Shown one piece after another: positions 16,330-24,952 of a stretch of DNA of 64,000 nucleotides; position 1 is the stretch's first letter, and each line of letters begins with the position of its first letter. This DNA comes from Roseomonas sp. (lineage in GTDB: Bacteria; Pseudomonadota; Alphaproteobacteria; Acetobacterales; Acetobacteraceae): the NCBI GenBank assembly GCA_031180725.1, contig JAPSLO010000004.1, forward strand, positions 310,001 to 374,000, written 5' to 3'. The position numbers and the translations under genes are program-made. The notes under the pieces are model-generated. The model did not search any database. It had not been told where the DNA came from and was given only the letters and a program-made list of their open reading frames with translations.

Positions 16330-18615
16330 ATGGCCGAGCACATCCGCATCGGCGATGTCGCGCCGCGCGTGCAGTATGTGGGCGACGGCGCCCGCACCGC
16401 CTTCCCCTTTCCCTTCCCGATCTTCGATGCCGAGGACCTGGAGCTGCGCCTGGACAGCCTGGTGCAGCCCAGCGGCACCTATGCGGTCGAGGGGATGGGA
16501 GACAGCACGGGCGGCAGCGTCACGCTGCCCACGCCCCCCGCCGCGGGCGTCATCGTCACGCTGCGCCGGCGCGTGCGGGTGGAGCGGAACTCCGATTTCC
16601 AGGACAATGGCCTGCTGCGCGCCCGTACCCTGAACGACGAGCTAGACCGCATCGTCGCAGCCCTGCAGGAGAACCGCGACGATATCGGCGACACGTTGCG
16701 CCAGGATCCGTCGGAGGTTGGGGCGAGGCTCGTGCTGCCGCTGCGTGCGGTGCGGGCCAATCGTCTGCTGGGTTTCGATTCCAACGGCAACGCCACCGTC
16801 TTCCCACGCGATTCCGGCCTGCTGACCTCGCCCTTTCCCGGCGCCGTGCCGCGCACTGTGGAGGACAAGCTGGCGGAACGCCTCTCGGCGCGGGATTTTG
16901 GCGCGAAGGGCGACGGTGCCTCGGATGACGGCCCGGCGCTGCAGGCGGCGATGAATGCGGCGGCTGCGGCGGGCAAGGTGTTGCTGATCGGCGAGGGCAG
17001 CTTCCGCACGCTGCAGCCGCTGACCCTGCCGGGCGCGGCGGCCGGGCTGCTGATGCGCGGACGCATCGTCTATGCCGGCAGCGGCGGTCATCCGGCGCTG
17101 ACCATCGGCGATGGCGGCGCGGCGCGCAATGCGAACAAGGTCCTCAGCGGCCTGACCGTCGCGCGCGCCACGCAATCCGATTGGTCCAGCGAGGTGGATA
17201 TTGGCATCCTGCTGCGCAACCTTGATGCCAGCGTCGTAGAGATCCGAGAGGCAACCGGCTTCACCATCGGCGTGCGCACGCTGGGCGATGAGCGCGGTTT
17301 CGAGGACACGACCCTGATCTTGGGCCGCATCCTGAACAACCGCATTGGACTGGATGTGCATGCCGCGACGGCGGCGGCGTGGAATACCTCCGTGCGCTAC
17401 TACGGCGGGCATTTCGCGGTGGGCAGCACGGTGAACACCACGCTGGACCGCTTCGGCATCCGCTTCTCCGCCGCGCCCGGCGCCTATGTCGCGCATAACC
17501 GCCACCTGTTCGATGGCCCGAACTTCGAGCTGAACGCGGAAGGCCGCCCCATCGCGGGTATCCCCTTCCTCTGCGAGGTGAACAGCCGCGCCATCATCGC
17601 CCGCGCTGTCCGCATGGAGGGCTGTTCGCCCTGTGTCGCCCGGCACACCGCCGGCGCGCAGGACCATCTCTACGAAGTCGCCTGGGCCAGCCAGGGCTAT
17701 GCCGTGGAGATCGAGCACGCGGCCACGGCGACGCGGCTGGGCGGCACGGTGCGTGCGATGCACCAGGCCGGGCCGCACCTGCACGCAATGCGCCCGGTGG
17801 TGGAGGTACCCAGCCTGCGCGCCGCCGCCATCCGCTGGAATGTCAGCGAGACCGGCTTCGAGAAGATGGCCTGCCTCTCCTCCAACGTCACGGGCTCGCC
17901 GGTGTCGGTGCGGGATTTCTGCTTCCCGGCGCTGGACTCCTTCAACCTGACCAACCGCGGTGTGGTGCTGACCGGCGGCCGTGCTTTGGGTTTCCTGGTG
18001 CGGACCACCGGCTGCAAGGACTTCGCCCTGGCCTGGGAAGGCGACGCGCCGCGGTTGATGGTGATGTGCTTCGATGCGGCCGGCAACATCCTTGCCAATG
18101 GGGCGGCGGGACAGGTGCTGGCCTCCGGCCAGTCCATGCAGTGGAACCCGGCGGCGCGCTGGTGGCAGGGCTCGGCCGACATGACGGACAGCACGCTGAC
18201 GCGGCTGCAGGCGGTGCGCGTGCATGCCGATGTGCACTACGCCGTCATCGGTGTGGCCCGCATCGACCACGACTACGAGATGCGTGCCATGCGCCTGCTG
18301 TGCGATCCGCGCCACGCGCCGTCCGTGCTCTACAACCTGCCCGATATCCGGATCGGCACGCGGGAGCTGGTGGTGGAGCAGAGCTGGGACCCGCCTTCCG
18401 TCGCGGCAGGGGCCAGCACGCAGGTCAATGTCCCCGTCACCGGTGCGCGGCCAGGCGATTTCGTGCAGGCCGCCTATTCGCGGTCCACCTCGGGCTTTGT
18501 CTTCCTGGCGCAGATCGGCGCGGAGGACATGGTGACCGTCACCGCCTGGAACCGCAGCAACGGCCCGCTGGACCTCGACCCCGGCATCGTGCGTGTCCGG
18601 GTGGTGAAGGCATGA
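16330..18615 (+). CDS. Tailspike: gp17-type anchor plus pectate-lyase-like beta-helix
   Basis: A 761-residue receptor-binding tail protein. Residues 1-120 resemble the T7 gp17 tail-attachment domain (VGDGARTAFPFPFPIFDAEDLE and DFQDNGLLRARTLNDELDRIVAALQE). From about residue 185 the sequence ARDFGAKGDGASDDGPALQAAM marks a pectate-lyase-3-type beta-helix, typical of polysaccharide-depolymerising tailspikes. The C-terminal third is beta-rich and lineage specific. CAGGAG precedes the ATG. It probably determines host range by binding or cleaving a surface glycan; the glycan is unknown. Confidence 0.87.
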   Translation: MAEHIRIGDVAPRVQYVGDGARTAFPFPFPIFDAEDLELRLDSLVQPSGTYAVEGMGDSTGGSVTLPTPPAAGVIVTLRRRVRVERNSDFQDNGLLRARTLNDELDRIVAALQENRDDIGDTLRQDPSEVGARLVLPLRAVRANRLLGFDSNGNATVFPRDSGLLTSPFPGAVPRTVEDKLAERLSARDFGAKGDGASDDGPALQAAMNAAAAAGKVLLIGEGSFRTLQPLTLPGAAAGLLMRGRIVYAGSGGHPALTIGDGGAARNANKVLSGLTVARATQSDWSSEVDIGILLRNLDASVVEIREATGFTIGVRTLGDERGFEDTTLILGRILNNRIGLDVHAATAAAWNTSVRYYGGHFAVGSTVNTTLDRFGIRFSAAPGAYVAHNRHLFDGPNFELNAEGRPIAGIPFLCEVNSRAIIARAVRMEGCSPCVARHTAGAQDHLYEVAWASQGYAVEIEHAATATRLGGTVRAMHQAGPHLHAMRPVVEVPSLRAAAIRWNVSETGFEKMACLSSNVTGSPVSVRDFCFPALDSFNLTNRGVVLTGGRALGFLVRTTGCKDFALAWEGDAPRLMVMCFDAAGNILANGAAGQVLASGQSMQWNPAARWWQGSADMTDSTLTRLQAVRVHADVHYAVIGVARIDHDYEMRAMRLLCDPRHAPSVLYNLPDIRIGTRELVVEQSWDPPSVAAGASTQVNVPVTGARPGDFVQAAYSRSTSGFVFLAQIGAEDMVTVTAWNRSNGPLDLDPGIVRVRVVKA

Positions 18616-18941
18616 AACGCCCGCGCCGGACGCCGGAAGCCGCTCCCGCCGGCTTCCCGCTGCTCGACTCCGCCATGCTTGCCATGGCGGTGCAGCGCCT
18701 GCAGGGCGACTACGCCGCCTATGTCTCCGACACCGCCGAGGAGGACCCGAAGCGCTACGCGGCACGCAGCGCTGCAGCGCGGGAGGCGCTGGAACATCTG
18801 CGCCTGCTCGCAAGCCTCTTCGGGCCGCAGGGCGATGCCGCCGCGGATCCGTCCGACGCCGAGGTCCTCGCCGCGGCGCGCGCCGGCATGGCCTCCGAGA
18901 ACGAAGCCGATGGGTTCGACGCCATGGAGAACAAAACGTGA
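18612..18941 (+). CDS. Putative terminase small subunit
   Basis: A 109-residue helical protein overlapping both neighbours by four bases (ATGA before, GTGA after). Its middle, LLDSAMLAMAVQRLQGDYAAYVSDTAEEDPKRYAARSAAAREALEHLRLLASL, looks like a helical oligomerisation domain, and the tail is acidic. Lying directly in front of the large terminase it is the best candidate for the DNA-recognition subunit, but no clear helix-turn-helix was recognised, so the call is positional. Confidence 0.6.
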   Translation: MKRPRRTPEAAPAGFPLLDSAMLAMAVQRLQGDYAAYVSDTAEEDPKRYAARSAAAREALEHLRLLASLFGPQGDAAADPSDAEVLAAARAGMASENEADGFDAMENKT

Positions 18942-20371
18942 CCATGAAGCCGGCAGACCTGCTCGAATTCGCCTGGATCTGGAACCAGCGCGCAAAGCTC
19001 GGCACGCCGGTGCTGCATCGGCGTGTCCTGCGCTGGCTCGAGACCTCTCTTGAAGCCGGCGACCGCCGGCTGCTGCTGATGGCGTTCCGTGGCGCCGGCA
19101 AGTCCACGCTGGTGGGCCTGTTCTGTGCCTGGACGCTGTACCGCAACCCAGATACCCGAATCCTGGTGCTGGCGGCGGACCACGCGCTGGCCACGCGCAT
19201 GGTGGCCACGGTCCGCCGCATCCTGGCGCGTCATCCGCTCTGCGGCTCGCTGCTGCCGGACCATGGCGAAGGGAGCTGGGCGTCGGACCGTTTCACGGTG
19301 GCGCGGCCAGCGGTGCTGCGCGATGCCTCGATGCTGGCCGCCGGCATCGGCGGCAACATCACCGGCGCGCGGGCCGAGTTGATCATCTGCGACGATGTCG
19401 AGGTGGCCGGCAATTGCGACACGCCGGCGAAGCGCGAGGAGCTGCGGGAGCGGCTGAACGAGGCCGAGTTCGTGCTGGTGCCCGGCGGCAGCATGCTGTT
19501 CGTCGGCACGCCGCACACCAGCGAAAGCCTCTATGCAGAGGGCGAAGGCGCCTATCTCTCCGGCTATCGCCGGCTGGTGGTGCCGCTGCTGGACCAGGCG
19601 GGCCAGAGCGCCTGGCCGGAACGCTTTCCCGCGGAAGCCGTGGCCCGGCTGCGCGATCGCGTCGGGCCGCTCGCCTTCCGCCGCCAGATGCTGCTGGAAG
19701 CGGTGGCGGAGGATGCGGCGCGGCTCGATCCTTCGCTGATCGTGCAGTATCGCGACGAGCCCGACTATCGGGAGGCGAATGGGCGCGGCGTGCTGACGCT
19801 GATGGGCCGGCGCCTGGTCTCGGGCGGTGGCTGGTGGGATCCGGCCTTTGGCCGCCCGGGCACCGGCGATTCTAGCGTGGTGGCGGCGACCTATGCCGAT
19901 GCGGAAGGCCGGCACTACCTGCACCGCGTCGCTTATGTCACCCACCGCCCCGGCGCGGCGGAGGATGCAGCGACCCAGCAATGCCGCGCGGTGGCCGCCA
20001 TCGCGCGCGACCTGCTGCTGCCGGTGATGCGGGTGGAGACGAACGGCATCGGCGGCTTCCTGCCTGGCCTGCTCCGGCAGGAAATGGCGCGTGCCGGCGT
20101 GGCCTGTGCGGTGAAGGAAGTCGCCAGCCGCATTCCCAAGGCACGGCGCATCTTGGGCGCGCTGGACCCGGTTCTGGCAGCGCGCCGGCTATCGGCGCAC
20201 GAAAGCGTCTTCCGCACGCGCTTCCCGCAGGAAATGGCGGCCTGGCGACCGGAAGGCGCCACGGTGCACGACGATGCACTGGATGCTGTGGCGGGTTGCT
20301 TGATGAGCGAACCCGTCCGCCTGCCCAGCCTGCCCCCACGCGGGCCGTTGCCGAATTGGCGCGGCGTGTGA
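18938..20371 (+). CDS. Terminase large subunit
   Basis: A 477-residue DNA-packaging motor of the podovirus type. The ATPase has Walker A FRGAGKST (50-57) and Walker B ELIICDDVE (about 147-155). The nuclease domain shows WWDPAFGRPGTGDSS and, near the end, VHDDALDAVAG, both carrying acidic metal-binding residues. It acts at the portal to translocate and cut DNA. All motifs are intact, so packaging should still be possible. Start GTG at 18938 overlaps the previous gene; ATG at 18944 is an alternative. Confidence 0.93.
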   Translation: MTMKPADLLEFAWIWNQRAKLGTPVLHRRVLRWLETSLEAGDRRLLLMAFRGAGKSTLVGLFCAWTLYRNPDTRILVLAADHALATRMVATVRRILARHPLCGSLLPDHGEGSWASDRFTVARPAVLRDASMLAAGIGGNITGARAELIICDDVEVAGNCDTPAKREELRERLNEAEFVLVPGGSMLFVGTPHTSESLYAEGEGAYLSGYRRLVVPLLDQAGQSAWPERFPAEAVARLRDRVGPLAFRRQMLLEAVAEDAARLDPSLIVQYRDEPDYREANGRGVLTLMGRRLVSGGGWWDPAFGRPGTGDSSVVAATYADAEGRHYLHRVAYVTHRPGAAEDAATQQCRAVAAIARDLLLPVMRVETNGIGGFLPGLLRQEMARAGVACAVKEVASRIPKARRILGALDPVLAARRLSAHESVFRTRFPQEMAAWRPEGATVHDDALDAVAGCLMSEPVRLPSLPPRGPLPNWRGV

Positions 20372-20380
20372 CGGGCTCAC

Positions 20381-20575
20381 CCCTGGGGAGGGCTCGGCCC
20401 TCCCCAGACCCCACCCGCCGAGGGCCAGAAGGCCCCGGACCCCGTGAGTTAGGGGGGATCGGAGCGGGGGGGGGGCGTGGCGCAGCCTGGCCCCCTGGAA
20501 CTGACGGCAGGGTCCGGGGGCGGCCTCCGCCCCGGTGGGGTGGGTCCCGGAGGGGCAAAACCCCTCCCGGGCAGC
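20381..20575. repeat. Imperfect inverted repeat between convergent genes
   Basis: The 209-base gap 20372-20580 has no gene. Left arm (about 20381-20443) and right arm (about 20510-20575) are degenerate reverse complements. Each begins at its outer end with a hairpin: CTGGGGAGGGC with GCCCTCCCCAG at 20383-20407, and a GGAGGGG/CCCCTCC stem on the right. It may act as a bidirectional terminator or be a palindromic repeat family element. Confidence 0.6.
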
Positions 20576-20580
20576 CACCA

Positions 20581-20802
20581 TCACGCCGCCGCCCGCTTGG
20601 CGATTTCCAGCGCGTGGCGGTCGGTGCCGCTCGCGGTGATCTCGAACCGCCCGTCGCTGCGCAGGCGGGCGAAGCCCATGCCCTGCAGCCGCTCAAGGCA
20701 CGGTCCGTCCTTCAGCCCGGCGGGCCGGCCCAGGCCGCCCACCAGCGTCAGCCGGTGCAGCGCCGATCGGCAGCAGGTCTCGAGGTAGGGCTCGTTCCAC
20801 AT
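20581..20802 (-). CDS. Small minus-strand phage-region protein (unknown)
   Basis: A 73-residue protein transcribed against the structural operon: MWNEPYLETCCRSALHRLTLVG, then DGPCLERLQGMGFARLRSDGRFEITASGTDRHALEIAKR. The second half looks like a winged-helix wing and recognition region (a helix, then RSDGRFEIT, then a helix), so it could bind DNA; this is an inference from pattern only. It ends in the inverted repeat and starts 87 bases from the forward holin-position gene, so it could regulate the lysis genes. Three cysteines are present. Confidence 0.6.
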   Translation of the reverse strand: MWNEPYLETCCRSALHRLTLVGGLGRPAGLKDGPCLERLQGMGFARLRSDGRFEITASGTDRHALEIAKRAAA

Positions 20803-20889
20803 GGCTCTGGCGTCGCTCTCTGCGTCGCCAGAGTGGGTCAGCCGGGGCGCCGCTTCAAGGCGCGACCCCATTTCCGAGGAGTGACAGCC

Positions 20890-21264
20890 ATGTTTCCGGA
20901 GATCCCGGCGCCCTTGGTCTCGGCCCTGGCCGATGCGCCGCTGGCGCTGGTGCTGTTGTGGATGATCGGCCAGTTGCGCCGCGAGCTGGAGGCGCGGAAC
21001 GCCCCTCCCCCCGCGCCGCCGCCGCCCCGCCACGACCCCGTGCGGGAGGAGTTGGCCGCCTTCAAGCTGGAGGTCGCCCGCACCTACGTCCCGCTGTCCC
21101 TGATTCGCGACCTGGATGTGCGGCTGACGCAGCAGCTCGGCCGTCTGGAGGAAAAGCTGGACGAGGTCAGCCGCGCCGCCACCGCGGCGGCCGCTATCTC
21201 CGCGCGCACCGTGCCCGGGCGCGGCATCGGATTCGGCCTCCGCGGCGGGGAGCATGAGGGATGA
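20890..21264 (+). CDS. Membrane-anchored coiled-coil protein, lysis region (holin/spanin-like position)
   Basis: A 124-residue protein with one N-terminal hydrophobic segment (PLVSALADAPLALVLLWMIGQL, about 8-28), a Pro-rich linker (PPPAPPPPRH) and a predicted coiled coil (LTQQLGRLEEKLDEVSRAATAAAA). One membrane span followed by a soluble coil, directly before an endolysin, suggests a holin or lysis accessory; the fold is not diagnostic. GAGGAGTGACAGCC precedes the ATG. The stop overlaps the endolysin start (ATGA), so the two are co-translated. Confidence 0.72.
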   Translation: MFPEIPAPLVSALADAPLALVLLWMIGQLRRELEARNAPPPAPPPPRHDPVREELAAFKLEVARTYVPLSLIRDLDVRLTQQLGRLEEKLDEVSRAATAAAAISARTVPGRGIGFGLRGGEHEG

Positions 21265-21701
21265 GCCCGATGGCAGAAGCGCCGCGCGCCCTGGGCGCAG
21301 CGGATGTGCTGGCGTTGACCCTCTGGGGCGAGGCCGGCGATCGTTCCGTGCGGGCGCTGGAGGCAGTGGCCAGCGTGGTGATGACGCGGGTCCGCCTGGC
21401 AGCACAGCCCGACGGCCCGGCGCATCTGGGCCAGGGCGTCGCCGGTGTCTGCCGCGCGCCCTTTCAGTTCGCCTGCTGGCACCCCGGCCATCCGCGCCAT
21501 GCCGCGCTGATGGAGATGCCGCCGGCAGAGGAGCTGGCGCCCTGCCGCCGCGTTGCGGCCCGCGCGCTGGCCGGCGCGCTGCCCGATCCCACCGGCGGCG
21601 CCACCCATTATCACGATGCGGGAGCGCTGCCGCGCTGGGCGCTGGGCCAAGTGCCGGCGGCGGAGATTGGTGGGCTTGTCTTCTACCGGCTGCTCGGCTG
21701 A
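21261..21701 (+). CDS. SleB/CwlJ-type cell wall hydrolase (endolysin)
   Basis: A 146-residue peptidoglycan hydrolase of the Hydrolase_2 (SleB) family. Hallmarks are LALTLWGEAGD with the catalytic Glu at about 24, VASVVMTRVRLA, FQFACWHP and GGATHYHDAGALPRWA. There is no signal peptide, so export would rely on the upstream membrane protein or on lysis timing. It is the last gene of the phage cassette; the next gene, 11 bases later, is a host-type DUF952 protein. Confidence 0.88.
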   Translation: MSPMAEAPRALGAADVLALTLWGEAGDRSVRALEAVASVVMTRVRLAAQPDGPAHLGQGVAGVCRAPFQFACWHPGHPRHAALMEMPPAEELAPCRRVAARALAGALPDPTGGATHYHDAGALPRWALGQVPAAEIGGLVFYRLLG

Positions 21702-21712
21702 TACCGCGCCGC

Positions 21713-22066
21713 ATGGATGCGGTGATCTACACCCTGGTGCGGGGCGGGGACTGGCGGCAGGCGGAGCGCCTGGGCGAATACCGGGGCAGCGCAGATGATG
21801 CGCGCGACGGCTTCCTGCATTTCTCCACCGCCGCACAGGTGAAGGAAAGCGCGGGGAAGCACCGGCGCGGCGAGCCCGATTTGTGGCTGGTGGAAGCGGA
21901 TTCGGCAGCCTTGGGCGCGGCGCTGAAGTGGGAGCCGGCCGCGGGCGGCAGGCGGCCGGGGTTGTTCCCGCACCTCTACGGCCCGCTGCCGCTCTCCGCC
22001 GTGCTCTCCGTCACGCGGCTGCCCTTGCGGGCGGACGGAGGCCACGACTTCCCCGCGGGGTTCTGA
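21713..22066 (+). CDS. DUF952 family protein
   Basis: A 117-residue cytosolic protein of the DUF952 family, common in alphaproteobacteria and of unknown function. Conserved pieces are the N-terminal IYTLVRGGDWRQAERLGEYRGSADDARDGFLHFSTAAQV, LWLVEADSAALGAALKWEPA and the C-terminal FPHLYGPLPLSAV. It marks the return to ordinary chromosome after the phage cassette. Only 11 bases separate it from the endolysin, so phage readthrough may transcribe it. Confidence 0.88.
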   Translation: MDAVIYTLVRGGDWRQAERLGEYRGSADDARDGFLHFSTAAQVKESAGKHRRGEPDLWLVEADSAALGAALKWEPAAGGRRPGLFPHLYGPLPLSAVLSVTRLPLRADGGHDFPAGF

Positions 22067-22110
22067 GGGCCACCGCGAACTGCGTGGCGACCACGGGCGT
22101 TGCGCCCTGG

Positions 22111-23358
22111 ATGCCCACCGCCACCCCCCGCGACCGCGCCCTGGAGAGCACGCTCGCCTTCCTTTCCGAAGGCTATGACTTCATCGCGCGACGGTGTGAG
22201 CGGCTGGGCTCCGACATCTTCCGGGCACGCCTGCTGGGCCGGACCTTCCACTTCGTGCGCGGGGCGGAGGCCGCGCGGATGTTCTACACGCCCGGGCGCT
22301 TCACCCGCCGCGGCGCGCTACCCGTCTCCGTGCTGCACCTGCTGCAGGACAAGGGCAGCGTCGCGACGCTGGATGGCGAGGCGCACCGCCACCGCAAGCA
22401 GATGTTCATGTCGCTGATGGCGCCCGCGCAGGTGGAGGCGATGGCACGGATGGCGGCAGAAGGACTGCGCACGCGGTCGCGAAGCTGGCCAGCCGGCACG
22501 CCCATCCGCCTGCATGAGGAATTGCGCGCCGTGCTGGTCGGCGCCGCCTGCGCCTGGGCCGGCGTGCCGCTGGAGGAGGCGCAGCTGCGCCTCCTGACGC
22601 GCGAGATCGGCGCGATGATCGACAATGCCGGGCGCTTCGGCCCCCCGAACTGGTTCGCCCGCATCCGGCGCTGGCATGCGGAAGCGCTGATGCGGCGCGT
22701 GGTGGCGGATTTGCGCGCTGGCCGCACCACCGCACCGGAGGGCAGCGCTGCCCGCGTCATCGCCCTGCATAAGGGGCTGGATGGTGCCCTGCTGCCGCCT
22801 TCCATCGCCGCCATCGAGCTGCTGAACATCCTGCGCCCCACCGCCGCGATCGCGCGCTTCGGGGTCTTCGCCGCGCTGGCGCTGCATCGGCATCCGGAGG
22901 CGCGGCAGAAGCTGGCGGAGGACGATGCGTATCTGGAAGCCTTCGTGCAGGAAGTGCGGCGCCTGTCCCCCTTCTTCCCCGCCGTCACCGGCATCGCGCG
23001 CACCGGCTTCACCTGGCGGGACCACAACTTTCACGAAGGCGATCGCTTCATCCTGGACCTCTATGGCACCAATCGCGATCCGCGGATCTGGCCGGATGCG
23101 GACAGCTTCCGCCCGGAACGCTTCCTGGGCTGGCAGGGCGATCCCTTCACCCTGATCCCGCAGGGCGGCGGCGACCACCACGCGGATCATCGCTGTGCCG
23201 GCGAATGGGTGACGATCGCTGTCATGAAGGCGATGCTGCGTGTCCTGGCCCGCGACATCGCCTATGAGGTGCCACCCCAGGATCTTGCCGTGCCGCTCAC
23301 GCAGCTCCCGTCCCTGCCGCGCAGCGGCTTCGTAATCCTGCGTCGCGACGCACCCTGA
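22111..23358 (+). CDS. CYP152-type cytochrome P450 fatty-acid hydroxylase (peroxygenase)
   Basis: A 415-residue soluble P450 closely following the CYP152 pattern (P450BSbeta is 417 residues). CYP152 enzymes use H2O2 directly to hydroxylate or decarboxylate fatty acids. The haem-thiolate motif is GGGDHHADHRCAGEW with Cys362, and the substrate-carboxylate-binding Arg242-Pro243 is present in LLNILRPTAA; both sit at the same numbers as in the characterised enzyme. No redox partner is nearby, as expected for a peroxygenase. The ATG at 22111 was chosen from family length; the frame is open upstream. Confidence 0.93.
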   Translation: MPTATPRDRALESTLAFLSEGYDFIARRCERLGSDIFRARLLGRTFHFVRGAEAARMFYTPGRFTRRGALPVSVLHLLQDKGSVATLDGEAHRHRKQMFMSLMAPAQVEAMARMAAEGLRTRSRSWPAGTPIRLHEELRAVLVGAACAWAGVPLEEAQLRLLTREIGAMIDNAGRFGPPNWFARIRRWHAEALMRRVVADLRAGRTTAPEGSAARVIALHKGLDGALLPPSIAAIELLNILRPTAAIARFGVFAALALHRHPEARQKLAEDDAYLEAFVQEVRRLSPFFPAVTGIARTGFTWRDHNFHEGDRFILDLYGTNRDPRIWPDADSFRPERFLGWQGDPFTLIPQGGGDHHADHRCAGEWVTIAVMKAMLRVLARDIAYEVPPQDLAVPLTQLPSLPRSGFVILRRDAP

Positions 23359-23419
23359 ACGGCGCTTGAAGCACACCGCACCGGCCGGCAGAGAGAAGGA
23401 ACGCGGGGAGGGCCGGGAC

Positions 23420-24952
23420 ATGCCGCAGCAGGATCGCGTAGAAGCGGGCACCGCCGCCTCGGAAGGCCGGCGTCAGGGCCTGCTGGCCCCGATGCGCCGG
23501 CTCAACCGACGCACCGCGCCACCGCTGATGATCTACCTCGTCGCGGGCGCCAGCGGCTTCACCGCCATCGCAGAGACTTTCTGGGTGCGGCAGCAGCTCG
23601 GCCTCTCGCCCGGCGCGCTGCTGGCGCTGGCGGCCTGGCTGACGGTGCCCTGGACGCTCAAGATGGTGTTCGGCCATTTGGTGGATACGGTGCCGATCCT
23701 CGGCTCGCGCCGGCGCGCCTACATCCTGCTCGGCGCGCTGCTGCAGCTTGCGGCCTCGCTGGCGCTTTCCGCCGCCGCCGGCGGCATCACCGGGCCGTTT
23801 TCGGCGGAAGCCGTCTATGTCGCTGCCTCACTGCTCTCGGTGGTCGGGCTGGTGGTACAGGATTGCGTCGCTGACGCGCTGACGACCGAGGTGGTGGACC
23901 GTACCACGCCGGATGGCACGCCGCGCGATCCCGACGCGGTGCAGGCGGAGCTGGGCGACGTGCAGGTGCTCGGTCGCGTCGCCTTGATGGGCGGTGCCTT
24001 TGCCGTTGCGGGTATCGGCGGCTGGGCCGCGCAGATTCTGCCGACAGCCACCGTCTTCCTAATCGGCGCTGGCATCCCACTGCTCTCCCTCTCCGCCGCC
24101 GTGCTGCTGAGGGAGGAGGCCGGACCACCGCCGGAGCGCCCACAATGGCGCATCCTGGGCGGTGGCGGCGCCTTCGCCGCGGTGCTGCTGGCGCTCGGCG
24201 TGCTGGATCCGCCCTTCGCGCCGGAAATCGGGCTGCTGCTCTCGCTCGCTGTCCTTGTCTGGCTGCTCCGGCGGACCATGGAAGGTGTGCCGAAGGAGAC
24301 GCAGCGCGCCATGGCTGCGGCCGCAGTGGTGATCTTCGCCTTCCGTGCCGCACCGCCGGCGGGACCGGCGCTGCAGTGGTGGCAGATTGATGTGCTGGGG
24401 TTTGATGAGGGCTTCTTCGGCGTGCTGGCGCAGATCGGCACGGGGCTCGCCATCGCGGGCTCGCTGCTGCTCGGCGGACGCATCGTGCGCCTGCCGCTGG
24501 GGCGCGTGCTCGGCTGGCTCGCAGTACTCGGGGCGCTGTTCTCGCTGCCGACCATCGGCATGTTCTTCGGCCTTCACCACTGGACAGAAGCGCATCTCGG
24601 ATTCGGGGCGCGAACGCTCGGGCTGGTGGATACGGCGCTCTCCACGCCGCTGGTGCAGCTTGGCATGATCCCGATGCTGACGCTGATCGCGCTCCACGCT
24701 CCGCCGGGCCGGCAGGCGACCTGGTTCGCGCTGGTCGCCTCCCTGATGAATCTGGCGTTGCAGGCCGGCTCCATCCTTTCGCGCGGCCTGAATGCCGCAT
24801 TCCCGGTGGCGCGCGGCGAATATGCGCTGCTGCCGGACCTCGTCATCGCCGCCACGCTGCTCGGGCCGGCGCTGGCCCTCGGCGCTATCGCGCTGCTCGG
24901 GCGCTGGCTTCAGGTACCGGGTCCCACCCCGGCCGCTGCCCGGACCAGCTGA
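23420..24952 (+). CDS. MFS-like membrane transporter (folate-biopterin/BT1-like)
   Basis: About 510 residues with 12 predicted membrane helices. The N-terminal part, GFTAIAETFWVRQQLGLSPGALLALAAWLTVPWTLKMVFGHLVDTVPILGSRRRAYILLG, has the pattern of the BT1/folate-biopterin branch of MFS (WTLKMVFG, then SRRRAYI). A soluble insertion near 165-195 (TTPDGTPRDPDAVQAELGD) is also typical. The ATG at 23420 was preferred over a TTG at 23366 since the membrane domain begins well after. Substrate unknown. It lies 61 bases after the P450 on the same strand. Confidence 0.78.
   Translation: MPQQDRVEAGTAASEGRRQGLLAPMRRLNRRTAPPLMIYLVAGASGFTAIAETFWVRQQLGLSPGALLALAAWLTVPWTLKMVFGHLVDTVPILGSRRRAYILLGALLQLAASLALSAAAGGITGPFSAEAVYVAASLLSVVGLVVQDCVADALTTEVVDRTTPDGTPRDPDAVQAELGDVQVLGRVALMGGAFAVAGIGGWAAQILPTATVFLIGAGIPLLSLSAAVLLREEAGPPPERPQWRILGGGGAFAAVLLALGVLDPPFAPEIGLLLSLAVLVWLLRRTMEGVPKETQRAMAAAAVVIFAFRAAPPAGPALQWWQIDVLGFDEGFFGVLAQIGTGLAIAGSLLLGGRIVRLPLGRVLGWLAVLGALFSLPTIGMFFGLHHWTEAHLGFGARTLGLVDTALSTPLVQLGMIPMLTLIALHAPPGRQATWFALVASLMNLALQAGSILSRGLNAAFPVARGEYALLPDLVIAATLLGPALALGAIALLGRWLQVPGPTPAAARTS

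Larger units (their letters stand above)
7864..21701. mobile_element. Podovirus (T7-like) morphogenesis cassette / defective prophage
   Basis: Sixteen tightly packed genes encode a repressor, portal, scaffold, capsid, tail tubular A and B, tailspike, terminase and lysis functions in the order seen in T7-like podoviruses. No integrase, excisionase, phage RNA polymerase, primase, DNA polymerase or internal core protein was found inside the block or next to it, and no flanking direct repeat or tRNA was recognised. All reading frames look intact, and base composition matches the host. It could be a decayed prophage, a satellite, or a domesticated particle of the gene-transfer-agent kind. The boundaries are set by gene content only. 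Confidence 0.8.
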
